Both the position numbers and the translations under genes were made by a program. Below are positions 33,582-42,522 of a stretch of DNA of 64,000 nt, in pieces; position 1 is the stretch's first letter, and each line of letters begins with the position of its first letter. The stretch covers positions 733,056 to 797,055 of the forward strand of contig NZ_AJYD02000038.1 in NCBI RefSeq assembly GCF_000286835.2, in the 5' to 3' direction. The stretch comes from Enterovibrio norvegicus FF-33 (lineage in GTDB: Bacteria > Pseudomonadota > Gammaproteobacteria > Enterobacterales > Vibrionaceae). The notes under the pieces were generated by a model that was not told the DNA's origin, did not search any database, and saw only the letters and a list, made by a program, of their open reading frames with translations.

Positions 33582-34298
33582 TCATTGTTGCACGATATGC
33601 CAGACGTTTTTCACACCATTACCACTGATATCTCCGGGCTGTTTGTCCTTAAACCATCGGTACAAAGGGCTGTTGTTGTAAGTCCATTGATAGGTGCCAT
33701 CGTTCCGCTGAGTCATGCCATATCCGCCTGTCAGTTCAAGCGCATTGACACCTTTTGAAAGCAAGGCAGGGGCAACCATAGCGGGTGGCCATTTTGTTGC
33801 ACATTCACCGTAGCAGTTCGACGTGCCATTTTTATCTTTATCAAAGGTATAGAGGGTAATGTTGTCGCTATCCACTAAAAAGCGTTGTTTACCGTTATTG
33901 TAAATCCTCAGCGTCACGTCGTCAGCGCGCGCAATGGGCCAAACGCCTTTAATGCCAGCGCCAGCATTGTCCCCTGCTTGGGTATCATTTTTCCATCGAT
34001 AAAGAGGCTTTCCGTTCAATGCCCATTGTTCCGTTCCGTCAGACCGTGTGATTTGGCTGAATTCTGCATGGTCGTCAAACAGTGAACGGTTCGCTTCATC
34101 GGCGAATAGCGGAGGCCAGTTAATCGCGCAATTGCCATTGCACACCGATTGGCCATTGGGGTCTTTGGAAAAGGTGTAAAGCGTGAGGCCGCTTTGATCG
34201 ACATAAACGTTACCAACATCGGTTTGCTTAACGGTTTCAGTGGCGACGGCACACGAAGCCAGCAGAAATGGCAGTGTCGCAAACGATAATTTAGACAT
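33582..34298 (-). CDS. COG4315-type secreted-repeat lipoprotein
   Basis: A 238-residue lipoprotein: signal MSKLSFATLPFLLASCAVAT with lipobox LASC. Two lipoprotein-repeat units (PF03640 type) each carry the Tyr/Cys/Trp pattern: LTLYTFSKDPNGQSVCNGNC then AINWPPLF, and ITLYTFDKDKNGTSNCYGEC then ATKWPPAM. Function unknown, but genes of this type commonly accompany ECF sigma/anti-sigma pairs, as here. The start at 34298 has AAGGAAA and the lipobox; the longer in-frame start at 34367 is rejected. It begins the operon that continues with the sigma and anti-sigma genes. Confidence 0.88.
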   Translation of the reverse strand: MSKLSFATLPFLLASCAVATETVKQTDVGNVYVDQSGLTLYTFSKDPNGQSVCNGNCAINWPPLFADEANRSLFDDHAEFSQITRSDGTEQWALNGKPLYRWKNDTQAGDNAGAGIKGVWPIARADDVTLRIYNNGKQRFLVDSDNITLYTFDKDKNGTSNCYGECATKWPPAMVAPALLSKGVNALELTGGYGMTQRNDGTYQWTYNNSPLYRWFKDKQPGDISGNGVKNVWHIVQQ

Positions 34299-34399
34299 CT
34301 CGATTTCCTTGTCATTATGATCAGCCTTGCCTGATGGAAGGGCTTTCGTAGTAAGAGACGAAGGCATCGAATGATTGGATGCGGGTGAATGTAAAAAAG

Positions 34400-34430
34400 G
34401 GAAAAAAAGAGCGGCAACAATGCCGCTCTT
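34400..34430 (-). terminator. rho-independent terminator of the esterase gene
   Basis: The stem AGAGCGGCA / TGCCGCTCT with a 4-base loop lies in 34408-34429, and on the minus strand it is followed by a T run (A run at 34401-34408 of the plus strand). It ends the esterase gene just upstream of the COG4315 lipoprotein operon. Confidence 0.88.
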
Positions 34431-34466
34431 TCATCCATGGTTTTACCTATGGATGGTATGCCACCA

Positions 34467-35540
34467 TCAAAGCAGGTTATTCGCTGTAATAAAGTCACTT
34501 AGCTTCGCCGCAATCGACGCATGCTCTTTGACTGTTGGGTGCCAGATACACCCTTCGAGTGGCGAAACAAAGGTGTGGCTGTACACGCCGTCTTGTCCTT
34601 GGTTATCTAGCCTTTCAATGGCTTCTTGTGTGGCAGGAATAATGTCGTCGTAAGGGTAGGCAGGACGGGGCATCAAAATGACGCTGGTGTTGTTGTAGCG
34701 AGACTTCAGATCCGTCACAAATTCGACCATGCGATCTGTCCACGCTTCTTTTACGTCTTCGATGTCACTCCAAGGTTCATGAGGCTGGGGATCGGTACTG
34801 AAATCATTGGTTCCCACTTCCACCACAATCAGGTTGGGGTAGGTGTCTTCAAACGCCAATGTCCGGCCAAAAATTGCACCCGCTTTGTCGGCATAGTCGG
34901 TGAGGTTGTGATGCGGTTGATTGCCGCTCCAGTTGCGAATAAGACCGAGGCCAGAGAAAGACACTTGCGTGATGCTGGCATCTAACGTTTCACCGGTTTG
35001 ATAAGGAAAGGCTAAACGGGCGTTAGACGAGGTATATACCTCTTCCCACGTGCACTCGCGTTTGGTTGATTCACTGCCAAAACCCGCGCTAATGGAATCA
35101 CCAATAAACAGGATATGTGGCTGATCCTCCCAAATACCGTTCAACGTTCCATCATGATCCAGTGATATCACCTTGGTCATGGTTTCATAGTTTTCGGTAC
35201 GTTTGACGACGTCTACCGTGACGTTCTCGGATTGTTCACTTTCAAATAAAGTAAACGACTGAACGGTGTTACCGCGGTTGGTTAGAATTTTGTGCGACAA
35301 CTTCCCGTTGATCAGCACATCGAAGTGATCGCCATTTCCAATCAGGTTCAGAGTAAGTTGGCTGCCAACAAATTGCGTTTTTAATGTCGTACCTGGCCAG
35401 TTGAACTGGACCGTGCCAGCGGCATAATCTTTAGTTATGCGACCTTCATAGTTAATAGCATGGTGGGTGGCTGGGGCAGTTTCTGCCATTACGTTGCTTG
35501 CAGCGAGTAGCAGAGATAGGTATCCGATTCTTTTCAACAT
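34467..35540 (-). CDS. secreted SGNH esterase, CE2-like
   Basis: A 357-residue protein with a Sec signal peptide (MLKRIGYLSLLLAASNVMAE). An N-terminal beta jelly-roll domain (about 25-130) is followed by an SGNH/GDSL hydrolase domain: block I GDSISAGFGS (Ser nucleophile), block III EVGTNDFS, and the His in WHPTVKEH. This two-domain plan is that of CE2 acetyl-xylan/carbohydrate esterases, so deacetylation of polysaccharides is likely. The start at 35540 has AAGGA 6 bases upstream. It is monocistronic. Confidence 0.88.
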   Translation of the reverse strand: MLKRIGYLSLLLAASNVMAETAPATHHAINYEGRITKDYAAGTVQFNWPGTTLKTQFVGSQLTLNLIGNGDHFDVLINGKLSHKILTNRGNTVQSFTLFESEQSENVTVDVVKRTENYETMTKVISLDHDGTLNGIWEDQPHILFIGDSISAGFGSESTKRECTWEEVYTSSNARLAFPYQTGETLDASITQVSFSGLGLIRNWSGNQPHHNLTDYADKAGAIFGRTLAFEDTYPNLIVVEVGTNDFSTDPQPHEPWSDIEDVKEAWTDRMVEFVTDLKSRYNNTSVILMPRPAYPYDDIIPATQEAIERLDNQGQDGVYSHTFVSPLEGCIWHPTVKEHASIAAKLSDFITANNLL

Positions 35541-36038
35541 GTTCAGTCCTTCGTTTTTTAGGTCTTCGCTATCGGTATGAGGTATCAACACACTGGATTG
35601 TGTGTGTTCCTTCTGAACAGTGGATAACGGCTTCCAACTCTCCGACGAACAAGGAAAGACAACACTCGGCTTTGTAAGCGCAATGTATGTTGACGATTAC
35701 ATTAAATATCTCTGGGTGTTAAATGGGAATTACCCTGAGGGCAATGAGCAGAGCAAGAGTTGAGAAATCAGGGAATGGGTTGATTTCCAGCTCTGATAAG
35801 TCAGTCAGGATACATTTTGCTTTGCGCTATACCAAAACAACCTCAAGATGCTTGTTCAGATAGCGTTGTTGGCTGTCAACCGCGGCGTTGGTTTGAAAAC
35901 AGAGTCGCTCTGCGTTGAAACTCAGCAATAAAGCATGACTGACCATCTGAACGTTAAATTGACGACAGTTTGCCTTTCAAATGTTTCTCGCTAATGGCAC
36001 ATTGCCAACAAGACGATTAACCAGATGTTTATCACACC
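35541..36038. other. 498-base intergenic region between divergent genes
   Basis: It lies between the esterase and an AraC-type gene. It holds the half copy of the dispersed repeat at about 35829-35936; the rest shows no convincing ORF, ribosome site or hairpin. Promoters for both neighbours must lie here but are not individually resolved. Confidence 0.4.
35829..35936. repeat. truncated second copy of the palindromic repeat
   Basis: Reading 5'->3' here matches the reverse complement of the left-to-right element at 27022-27186: shared blocks include AACCTCAAGATG, TTGTTCAG, TTGTTGGCT, TTTGAAAACA and AGTCGCTCT/AGTGGCTCT, and CGTTGA then TCAGCAA and AAAGCA. Homology stops after AAAGCA, so the second arm is missing. 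About 70-80 percent identity by eye over 105 bases. Confidence 0.7.
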
Positions 36039-37028
36039 ATGCCCAATCAAACGCCTAAAACACCGAGCTTAGCGTCATCTCAAAATCTGCTGCCTTTTAT
36101 TGAGTATTTCAACAAAAACCGGATCGAGTGGAAGGTGATTGCATCTCAGTACGATATTCCCGAACGCATTGCTGACGAAGAATGTTGGTTGCCTGCGGTG
36201 AATGTGATGCGCTTTTTGCAGAAACTCGTGGTATCGCAAAAAGAACATATTGGTATTGAGGTGGGTCGGTTGATTTCCCTTAGCCAGCTTTCTCCGGCGT
36301 TGAGCGACGCGCTTGATGCATGTGACTCGATAGATGATGGCGTGCATGTTTTGATGGCATGGATGCCGCTGTTGAGTAATCATGTGGTGGTATGGCCAGA
36401 AAAATTTGGTGACCAGTGGATGCTCTGCCACCGCAGTGCTTATCGCCCTACATCACCGGGTTTTGATCAAACAGAATGGTTTAGAACACTTGTGCTAGGG
36501 GCGTTTTGTCGTCGTTTTGTTGATGAAAATTGGTTACCCAATCATGTGTGGATGAGTATTAATCCTCCGCCTAAAGATCAGCTTCCAGCCTCTTTCTTGC
36601 AATTAGATATTCGCTATCAACAGCCAATAGCTGCGATTGAATTGCCGGTCTCTGAGGGATTTCATGCAGTAGAAGATCGAGAGCTGTCGGAGCACTGGAT
36701 GGAAAGCATGACAAAGCTGGCGAGTACCTATGCGTGCTTGCCTAATTTTCATGTGGATTGGTTGGCGAAGATGGTGGGCATGTCAACGCGAACCTTGTTA
36801 AGAAGGTTGAGCGACAATGGCATAACGATGCGAGAATTGCGTGATACGGCGAGAGAGCAAACCGCAAAAAAACTGCTCAAAGATCAATCGCTATCGATGC
36901 TCGATATCGCTTGGCATTGTGGGTATACCGATCTGGCTAACTTCAATCGTGCTTTCAAAAAGTGGACGGGATTCACCGCGCCGCAATATCGCCAACAACA
37001 AATGTTAATGAGTGCCAGCACCGCTTAG
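36039..37028 (+). CDS. AraC-family regulator, OruR/ArgR-like type
   Basis: A 329-residue regulator with an N-terminal arabinose-binding-like domain (PF12625 type; about 15-200, e.g. HIGIEVGRLISLSQLSPALS) and a C-terminal AraC double HTH (about 235-325: HVDWLAKMVGMSTRTLLRRL, SLSMLDIAWHCGYTDLANFN, RAFKKWTGFTAPQYRQQQ). The family regulates amino-acid or ornithine catabolism and virulence genes in relatives; the target here is unknown. It is convergent with the beta-barrel gene. Confidence 0.9.
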   Translation: MPNQTPKTPSLASSQNLLPFIEYFNKNRIEWKVIASQYDIPERIADEECWLPAVNVMRFLQKLVVSQKEHIGIEVGRLISLSQLSPALSDALDACDSIDDGVHVLMAWMPLLSNHVVVWPEKFGDQWMLCHRSAYRPTSPGFDQTEWFRTLVLGAFCRRFVDENWLPNHVWMSINPPPKDQLPASFLQLDIRYQQPIAAIELPVSEGFHAVEDRELSEHWMESMTKLASTYACLPNFHVDWLAKMVGMSTRTLLRRLSDNGITMRELRDTAREQTAKKLLKDQSLSMLDIAWHCGYTDLANFNRAFKKWTGFTAPQYRQQQMLMSASTA

Positions 37029-37040
37029 AAGCAGAAGGAA

Positions 37041-37081
37041 AAGGCCTCTGCCACTGATGGGAGTGACAGTAGCAAGGCCTT
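37041..37081. terminator. hairpin between convergent genes
   Basis: Outer arms AAGGCCT and AGGCCTT enclose an inner stem CTGCCACT / AGTGACAG. There is no T run on either side, so it is a weak or factor-assisted terminator between the AraC gene and the beta-barrel gene. Confidence 0.4.
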
Positions 37082-37100
37082 GACGGATTGATTAGGAAGC

Positions 37101-37877
37101 TTAAAAGTATTTGCGAATACCAAACCAAACTTCAGATTGCCAGTCACTTGGTAGGGCTATGTTATTCGTTGATAGCGAGGTTTTGGTGTAGTCAAAACGT
37201 GTGTTTACCCACCATGTTCTTGCGCTATTTAAGGGCGCATTAATGCCAGCTTTGAAAGAGACTGTGTCCATTTCTATCGTATCGCCAGACACACTTTGAT
37301 ATTCAGGCGTGAAGTGAAGGTAGGAGCCTGAGTCGCCAAGGTATTTGGCTGTTATGAGCCCCGCCGAGAAACCGGAGACGGAATCATCAATGCCTTGTTG
37401 GGTCAATTCGATATCGCCTGTGATCACACCTAAGCGCGGAAAAACGAGCAGTCCTGCTGTGTAAGCGGGATTAATCGCCGCGACACCTCCAATGGATATC
37501 AGATCGTTGTTCATGCCTGCTGCATCATCGCGTGTATTGATGTAGTCAACGGAAAACCCAAGCTTGGGGACAGCGTGAAAGCCCGGTTCAAACACATGGA
37601 AGTACTGAAATCGAGAGTTTGTGTAGTCACTGCCAAAATCGTTCGCGTTTCGGTCTTCATCTTTAAAGTACGCTTCGGCCAATAGCGCGAATTGTTGACC
37701 ATTTTCTAGGCCGCCCGATATTTGGCCTTGAAGTTGAATGTCACTGTTGCCGCTTAAAAGTACACCTGCTTGGGTGTAGACCTTAGTGACATCTGCAGGG
37801 TCGATAATGTCGCCATCTTGAGCAAAGACAGGCGCAGCGAGGAGAATAGCGAGAGGGACTAGCGCAATTTTTTTCAT
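37101..37877 (-). CDS. outer membrane beta-barrel protein, unknown
   Basis: A 258-residue exported protein: signal peptide MKKIALVPLAILLAAPVFAQ, then alternating amphipathic strands with the aromatic girdle pattern of a beta barrel (e.g. ENGQQFALLAEAYFKDEDRN, YTNSRFQYFHVFEPGFHAVP, WWVNTRFDYTK) and a C-terminal Phe (FGIRKYF) that serves as the BAM signal. No porin family is assigned. It lies 64 bases downstream of the serine hydrolase gene on the same strand and may share its transcript. Confidence 0.7.
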   Translation of the reverse strand: MKKIALVPLAILLAAPVFAQDGDIIDPADVTKVYTQAGVLLSGNSDIQLQGQISGGLENGQQFALLAEAYFKDEDRNANDFGSDYTNSRFQYFHVFEPGFHAVPKLGFSVDYINTRDDAAGMNNDLISIGGVAAINPAYTAGLLVFPRLGVITGDIELTQQGIDDSVSGFSAGLITAKYLGDSGSYLHFTPEYQSVSGDTIEMDTVSFKAGINAPLNSARTWWVNTRFDYTKTSLSTNNIALPSDWQSEVWFGIRKYF

Positions 37878-37941
37878 CTTTAATTTCTCTTAAAAGTGCG
37901 CTTCGTCCTTGAAGCTAATAGATAGGTGGCGTGAAGATGGA

Positions 37942-39300
37942 TTATTTATCAGCGAGTGCTTTGGCTGCAGCGCGCATCAGTGCTGGACCTTTGTTTTCGC
38001 CAAATCCTGAGTGATAAGGGTTGTTGGAGTACATGACGCCGACAAAATCTCTGGCCGGATCGATGTAGATGAATTGGCCGAGGTTGCCGCTTTTCGCCAT
38101 CGCACCGTCGTCGAAGATGTAGTCAAACTGATACGAGTTGTATTGCGACTTCTCATTGAAAGCATGCTGAGAGCTGGCTTCTTTGGTTGTGCCGACATAT
38201 GCCTTGGTGTCACCGCTTTGATGAATGCGATCTATCACGGCTTGAGACACGACGGGCTCAGTGGCGACAGCACTCCAGCTTGGTGTAAACAGGGCTCCCC
38301 AGCGTGCCATGTCTTCCATGGTGCTCGACATCAGACCAACAGAAATGGCCATGCCATCGGGAGTGAGGTTGGTCAACATAGGCTGACGTGCCGTCACTTT
38401 AGACCAAACGCGATCTTCAAAGACCTTCGCCCATGTTTCTCCTTCAATATTTTCGATAAGCTGCGTTAATACCATCGTGTTCATCGATGCATAGCTGAAA
38501 CGCTCGCCGGCATTTTCATCGTCAACCTCTTTTGTGTCCTTCGCGACATCAAGCCAGCCTTCCAGTTCCCCTGTGGCATAGCGCGGAGAACCAAATGCTG
38601 CGGCAAAGAAGCGAACAACGGCGGAATCTGGGTTCATAATGGATTTGGCGGTTTCTTCATTGTCGAGGCCTGTGGCATGGTTCAAAACATTCAACACGCT
38701 GATTTTGTCCCATACCGTCCCCTTGAGTTCTGGCACGTAGTTGGTGATCGGCGCTTGAGGGTCCACCTTACCTTCTTCCACCATCATGGCGATGACAGTG
38801 CCGACGGTCGTTTTGGCGGCTGACGCCCAAATATGACGATCGGTTGGCTTCATGCCGGGATAGGCTTCATAAACCAGCTTGCCTTCATGGATCAGCACAA
38901 ATCCTTGGGTGCGAAACTGTGGGTCGGCGAGATACTCCGCCATTGTCAGTTCGCCTTTACTATCAGTTTGAACCAGCAAGTTGTCGAGTTGGTGCTGAAT
39001 GTTACGGGCCAATGGCTTGTACTCTTCAGCTGGCGATGACACGGCGGTCGGCACAAATTCGCTCATGTGCATGTTGTAGTAAAGCGCGTGGTCGCCACCC
39101 ATTTGCCAATGGAAGTTGGACAAGTTTTGTCTTGCAGCATCGATGAATTCTGGCGAAAACGCGCCTTTGGCTGCTTGGACCGGCAAGGTGACTTGTGCAC
39201 CTTCAACGCTCAGTGCTTTTTCAACAGGATTGATATCTGCAAAGGTAACCGATGAGAATATGAGTGATGAACATACGATAGCAATTGGCTTAAGTTTCAT
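37942..39300 (-). CDS. secreted beta-lactamase-fold serine hydrolase
   Basis: A 452-residue class C beta-lactamase/DD-peptidase-fold hydrolase with a Sec signal (MKLKPIAIVCSSLIFSSVTF). Nucleophile motif SxxK is SAAK in HIWASAAKTTVGTV; the second motif is YAS in FSYASMNTM; a KSG variant occurs near AKSGNLGQF. Such proteins include esterases and D-amino-acid peptidases, not necessarily beta-lactamases. The ATG at 39300 has GGAGG 7 bases upstream. It is divergent from the LysE exporter gene. Confidence 0.88.
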   Translation of the reverse strand: MKLKPIAIVCSSLIFSSVTFADINPVEKALSVEGAQVTLPVQAAKGAFSPEFIDAARQNLSNFHWQMGGDHALYYNMHMSEFVPTAVSSPAEEYKPLARNIQHQLDNLLVQTDSKGELTMAEYLADPQFRTQGFVLIHEGKLVYEAYPGMKPTDRHIWASAAKTTVGTVIAMMVEEGKVDPQAPITNYVPELKGTVWDKISVLNVLNHATGLDNEETAKSIMNPDSAVVRFFAAAFGSPRYATGELEGWLDVAKDTKEVDDENAGERFSYASMNTMVLTQLIENIEGETWAKVFEDRVWSKVTARQPMLTNLTPDGMAISVGLMSSTMEDMARWGALFTPSWSAVATEPVVSQAVIDRIHQSGDTKAYVGTTKEASSQHAFNEKSQYNSYQFDYIFDDGAMAKSGNLGQFIYIDPARDFVGVMYSNNPYHSGFGENKGPALMRAAAKALADK

Positions 39301-39500
39301 GATGTTGCCTCCATTGAGTTGATGTAAGTAATCTTACGGTTCAATGCATAAACTAAATAGGTCATTTTATGCCAACATAGATGGCGTCATTATTTTTCAA
39401 AAAATGGGCATAACTGTCGGGTGAGTATGCGCCTGCAATATCGTTCAATACCTTTTCTGCGGTATCGAATATTCTCTGTTCATTGAAAAGGGAGCAGTAC

Positions 39501-40094
39501 ATGGAAAGTGTGATTTTAGCGATGGCGACTTTCGCCTTTGTGGGGGCCGTAACCCCAGGGCCTGTGAATATTCTGGCCACCAGCACAGCGGTAAACGCGG
39601 GCGTGAAGGAAGCAGCAAAACATGTGTTGGGCGCATCGTTGGCTTATGCCTTTGTGGTGTATTTGTCGGGGAGCGTGATGCAGGGGCTGCTGCACGTTTT
39701 ACCAAAACTCGAAGGGATCATGCAGGTGAGCGGCAGCCTGTATCTTTTTTACTTGGCCTATAAGATTTTCACTGCACCTGCGGCGAGTATGGCAGCTTCA
39801 CATACGGCGCGATCGGGACTGTGGACGGGGTCATTGACGCAACTTCTCAACCCCAAAGCGTGGTTAGTTGCTATGTCAGGAATCAGTTTGTTTGTGTTTG
39901 GGCGTGGTGATGAAAACCTGTATTTGCTGATTTTTACCAGCGTCTCATTGGTACTGTGTTTAATTGGCGTGGGTGTGTGGGCTGTGCTGGGCACTGTGCT
40001 TGCAAGCCGTCTCGAGGATCCAAGGCAACAACGTCAGTTTAATCGTGTGATGGGTGTGTTGTTGGCCGTTTCTGTGCTAATGATATGGACCTAA
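39501..40094 (+). CDS. LysE-family amino acid exporter
   Basis: A 197-residue LysE/RhtB transporter with six membrane helices. The conserved N-terminal GAVTPGPVNILATSTAVNAG (residues 14-33) and the NPKAWLVAMSG segment (about 120-130) identify the family. It exports amino acids or derivatives such as homoserine lactone-type compounds. The start at 39501 follows GGGAG at 6 bases; an in-frame TTG at 39483 is less likely. The AraC gene behind it is its probable regulator. Confidence 0.9.
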   Translation: MESVILAMATFAFVGAVTPGPVNILATSTAVNAGVKEAAKHVLGASLAYAFVVYLSGSVMQGLLHVLPKLEGIMQVSGSLYLFYLAYKIFTAPAASMAASHTARSGLWTGSLTQLLNPKAWLVAMSGISLFVFGRGDENLYLLIFTSVSLVLCLIGVGVWAVLGTVLASRLEDPRQQRQFNRVMGVLLAVSVLMIWT

Positions 40095-40125
40095 GTGATA
40101 ACGGCAAACAGGCAAAAGGATTGCG

Positions 40126-40947
40126 ATGAAAAAGGACGGGAGTGCCAGCTTCAAACAAAGCACTGTGTTGCCTTGGGTTGAACTGCGAGTCGCCAACCAA
40201 AGTCATGCCTGTTATGACGCGCATTCTCACGATGAGTTTTCGTTTGGCATCATTAATCAAGGCCATGCGTACTATCGAAATCGTCAGAAAACCCACTATA
40301 TTGGCGAAAGTGATGTGGTGACGATTAACCCCGCGGATGTCCATGCGTGTAACCCCAATGCGGGTACGTGGTCTTACAGCATGTTGTTTGTTGATACGTT
40401 AAAGATGGGCGATGTGCAGCGAGATGTCCTTCAACGCGATAGCAGTGATTACACGCCATTTTTGAACGACTTGGAACGAAGTCCTTTCGTCAAACAGCGC
40501 TTTCAAGCTCTTTTCGATGCGCTTCAATCGGATTCCAGTGCACTGCAGGCGCAGGTCTGTTTGTACGACTTCATCGAAATGATGCTCGGGAAGCAAGCCC
40601 ACGATCACATTGGGAAAATGGCCCAGCAACCGTATTTGACTCATATTCGTGAAAAGATGCTCGATGACATTGATCATACTCATCAACTGGATGAGCTTGC
40701 TGAAGAGGCAGGGATGAGTCGCTATCAGCTACTTCGAGCATTCAAAAGTCAATTTGGTTTGCCGCCTCACGCTTATTTGATGGATGAGAAAATTAAGCGC
40801 GCCAAAGTGATGCTGAAATCTGGCCAAGACATCTCAGACGTTGCGCTGCAGCTTGGTTTTTCTGATCAAGCCCATTTCCAGCGCCAATTCAAAAAGAAAC
40901 TCGCCGTCACACCGAAGTTTTATCAATCACACTTTTTACAGAAATAG
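40126..40947 (+). CDS. AraC-family regulator with cupin sensor
   Basis: A 273-residue regulator: N-terminal cupin (AraC_binding, DAHSHDEFSFGIINQGHAYY then VVTINPADVHACNP) and a C-terminal double HTH (LDELAEEAGMSRYQLLRAFK, ISDVALQLGFSDQAHFQRQF, VTPKFYQ). This is the usual partner of LysE-type exporters, where the cupin domain binds the exported amino acid and activates the exporter. It lies 31 bases after the exporter stop. A terminator follows. Confidence 0.92.
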   Translation: MKKDGSASFKQSTVLPWVELRVANQSHACYDAHSHDEFSFGIINQGHAYYRNRQKTHYIGESDVVTINPADVHACNPNAGTWSYSMLFVDTLKMGDVQRDVLQRDSSDYTPFLNDLERSPFVKQRFQALFDALQSDSSALQAQVCLYDFIEMMLGKQAHDHIGKMAQQPYLTHIREKMLDDIDHTHQLDELAEEAGMSRYQLLRAFKSQFGLPPHAYLMDEKIKRAKVMLKSGQDISDVALQLGFSDQAHFQRQFKKKLAVTPKFYQSHFLQK

Positions 40948-41005
40948 CTCACTACACAATCGTTTTTTTCTTGTTTGTACTCCTACTTCAGCGTGTTCTC
41001 CGCGA

Positions 41006-41043
41006 CAAAAAAAGCCCATCTCACAGGCAGAGATGGGCTTTTC
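41006..41043. terminator. bidirectional terminator
   Basis: The 11-bp stem AAGCCCATCTC / GAGATGGGCTT lies in 41012-41040 with A-rich and T-rich flanks. It sits between the convergent AraC and amtB genes. Confidence 0.9.
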
Positions 41044-41067
41044 AAACTGCTTCAGCAAGGTGCGTGA

Positions 41068-42276
41068 TTAGTCTTCTGACGTCGAGGCGATTTTGTGAAT
41101 CGCCAAGTCTGCGCCGTTGTACTCTTCTTCTTCCGTCATACGAATGCCTGCGGCTTTATCGACGGCGGTGTAGACAATCCACCCGCCCACGAAGGCCACC
41201 ACAACACCTGTCATGGTGCCGATAAGCTGAGAGATGAAGCTCACGCCGCCCAAACCGCCCAGAGCTTCTAAGCCAAAAATACCGGCGGCGAGACCACCCC
41301 AAACACCACATACGCCGTGCAACGGCCAAACACCCAAAACGTCATCAATTTTCAAACGGTTTTGGGTCAAGGTGAATAACCAAACGAACAAGGCGCCAGC
41401 AACACCACCCGTCACTAGCGCACCAATTGGGTGCATCAGGTCAGAGCCCGCACACACAGCGACAAGACCAGCAAGGGGACCATTGTGTAGGAAACCGGGG
41501 TCATTTTTACCCACGATGAGTGATGCGACGATACCGCCAACCATCGCCATCAAGGTGTTGACCGCTACTAAACCGCTGATGCCATCCAGCGTTTGTGCAG
41601 ACATGACGTTAAAGCCGAACCAACCGATGGTGAGGATCCATGCGCCAAGTGCAAGAAACGGAATGTTTGATGGTGCGAAAGCGATAAGTTTACCGCCACG
41701 GTATCGGCCTTTGCGCACGCCAAGGATCATAACGGCAGCGAGGGCAATCCAACCGCCGACAGCATGCACAACAACAGAACCTGCGAAGTCATGGAAAGGC
41801 GCACCGAACGAGGCGTCTAGCCAATCTTGGAAGCCAAAGTTACCGTTCCAGATTAAGCCTTCGAAGAAAGGATAAACAAAGGCCACGATGGCCGCGGCGG
41901 CAATTAACATAGGGGTGAACTTCGCGCGCTCTGCCACACCACCGGAGATAATAGCGGGTATAGCGGCGGCAAATGTCATCAAGAAAAAGAACTTAACGAG
42001 TTCATAGCCGTTGTTGGCGGAGAGTGTTTCTGCGCTGCTAAAAAAGGTGGTGTCATAGGCTACCCAGTAGCCAATAAAGAAGTATGCAAGCGCTGAGAAA
42101 CCAAAGTCTGACATGATTTTGACCAAGGCATTCACTTGGTTACGATGTCTGACGGTGCCGACTTCCAAAAAGGCAAAGCCTGCGTGCATGGCGAGTACCA
42201 TGATGGCACCCATCAAGATAAAGAGCGTGTTCGCGCTTTCTGTTAGCGTTTGAATCGCGCTGCTGATGTTTTCCAC
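41068..42276 (-). CDS. amtB: ammonium transporter AmtB
   Basis: A 402-residue Amt/Mep/Rh transporter with 11 membrane helices. The twin pore histidines are visible in FHDFAGSVVVHAVGGWIALA and GVWPLHGVCGVWGGLAAG, with the family signature DFAGSVVVHAVGG. It conducts ammonia/ammonium and is usually gated by a PII protein, but no glnK gene is adjacent. The C-terminus ends in an acidic tail (STSED). ATG 42276 sits after GGAAG. A sigma-54 promoter is expected, but the nearest candidates miss the spacing by one base and are rejected. Confidence 0.95.
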   Translation of the reverse strand: MENISSAIQTLTESANTLFILMGAIMVLAMHAGFAFLEVGTVRHRNQVNALVKIMSDFGFSALAYFFIGYWVAYDTTFFSSAETLSANNGYELVKFFFLMTFAAAIPAIISGGVAERAKFTPMLIAAAAIVAFVYPFFEGLIWNGNFGFQDWLDASFGAPFHDFAGSVVVHAVGGWIALAAVMILGVRKGRYRGGKLIAFAPSNIPFLALGAWILTIGWFGFNVMSAQTLDGISGLVAVNTLMAMVGGIVASLIVGKNDPGFLHNGPLAGLVAVCAGSDLMHPIGALVTGGVAGALFVWLFTLTQNRLKIDDVLGVWPLHGVCGVWGGLAAGIFGLEALGGLGGVSFISQLIGTMTGVVVAFVGGWIVYTAVDKAAGIRMTEEEEYNGADLAIHKIASTSED

Positions 42277-42454
42277 GTTGTTATTCCTCTACTTCCATGA
42301 GAACAAAATTCCATTGGGGGCAATAAAGCACAAAACATGCCTGATTGTTCCAATAAGGGGCAGAGGGGCGCCAAGTGAGTGCGGTTTTTCTATAACTTAC
42401 TGAAATAGTGTTATTTAGTTCTGCACTAAAAAGGAATGATTGAATAGTTGTCAT

Positions 42455-42487
42455 CACAGCTTTGAAACGTTTCGCTTCAAAGCTGTG
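42455..42487. repeat. perfect 12-bp inverted repeat
   Basis: CACAGCTTTGAA and TTCAAAGCTGTG flank a nine-base loop between the murQ end and the amtB start. It could be the murQ terminator (no T run on the minus strand) or a protein site upstream of amtB. Confidence 0.45.
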
Positions 42488-42522
42488 CAGAAATAGTGCG
42501 AGAATGCACTAAAAGAGTGCAG

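Noticed and set aside
42280-42400. Sigma-54-like GG...GC promoter sequences upstream of amtB.
   Set aside because: On the minus strand two GG/GC pairs occur, but both have nine bases between the dinucleotides instead of ten, and the flanks do not match TGGCAC and TTGC.
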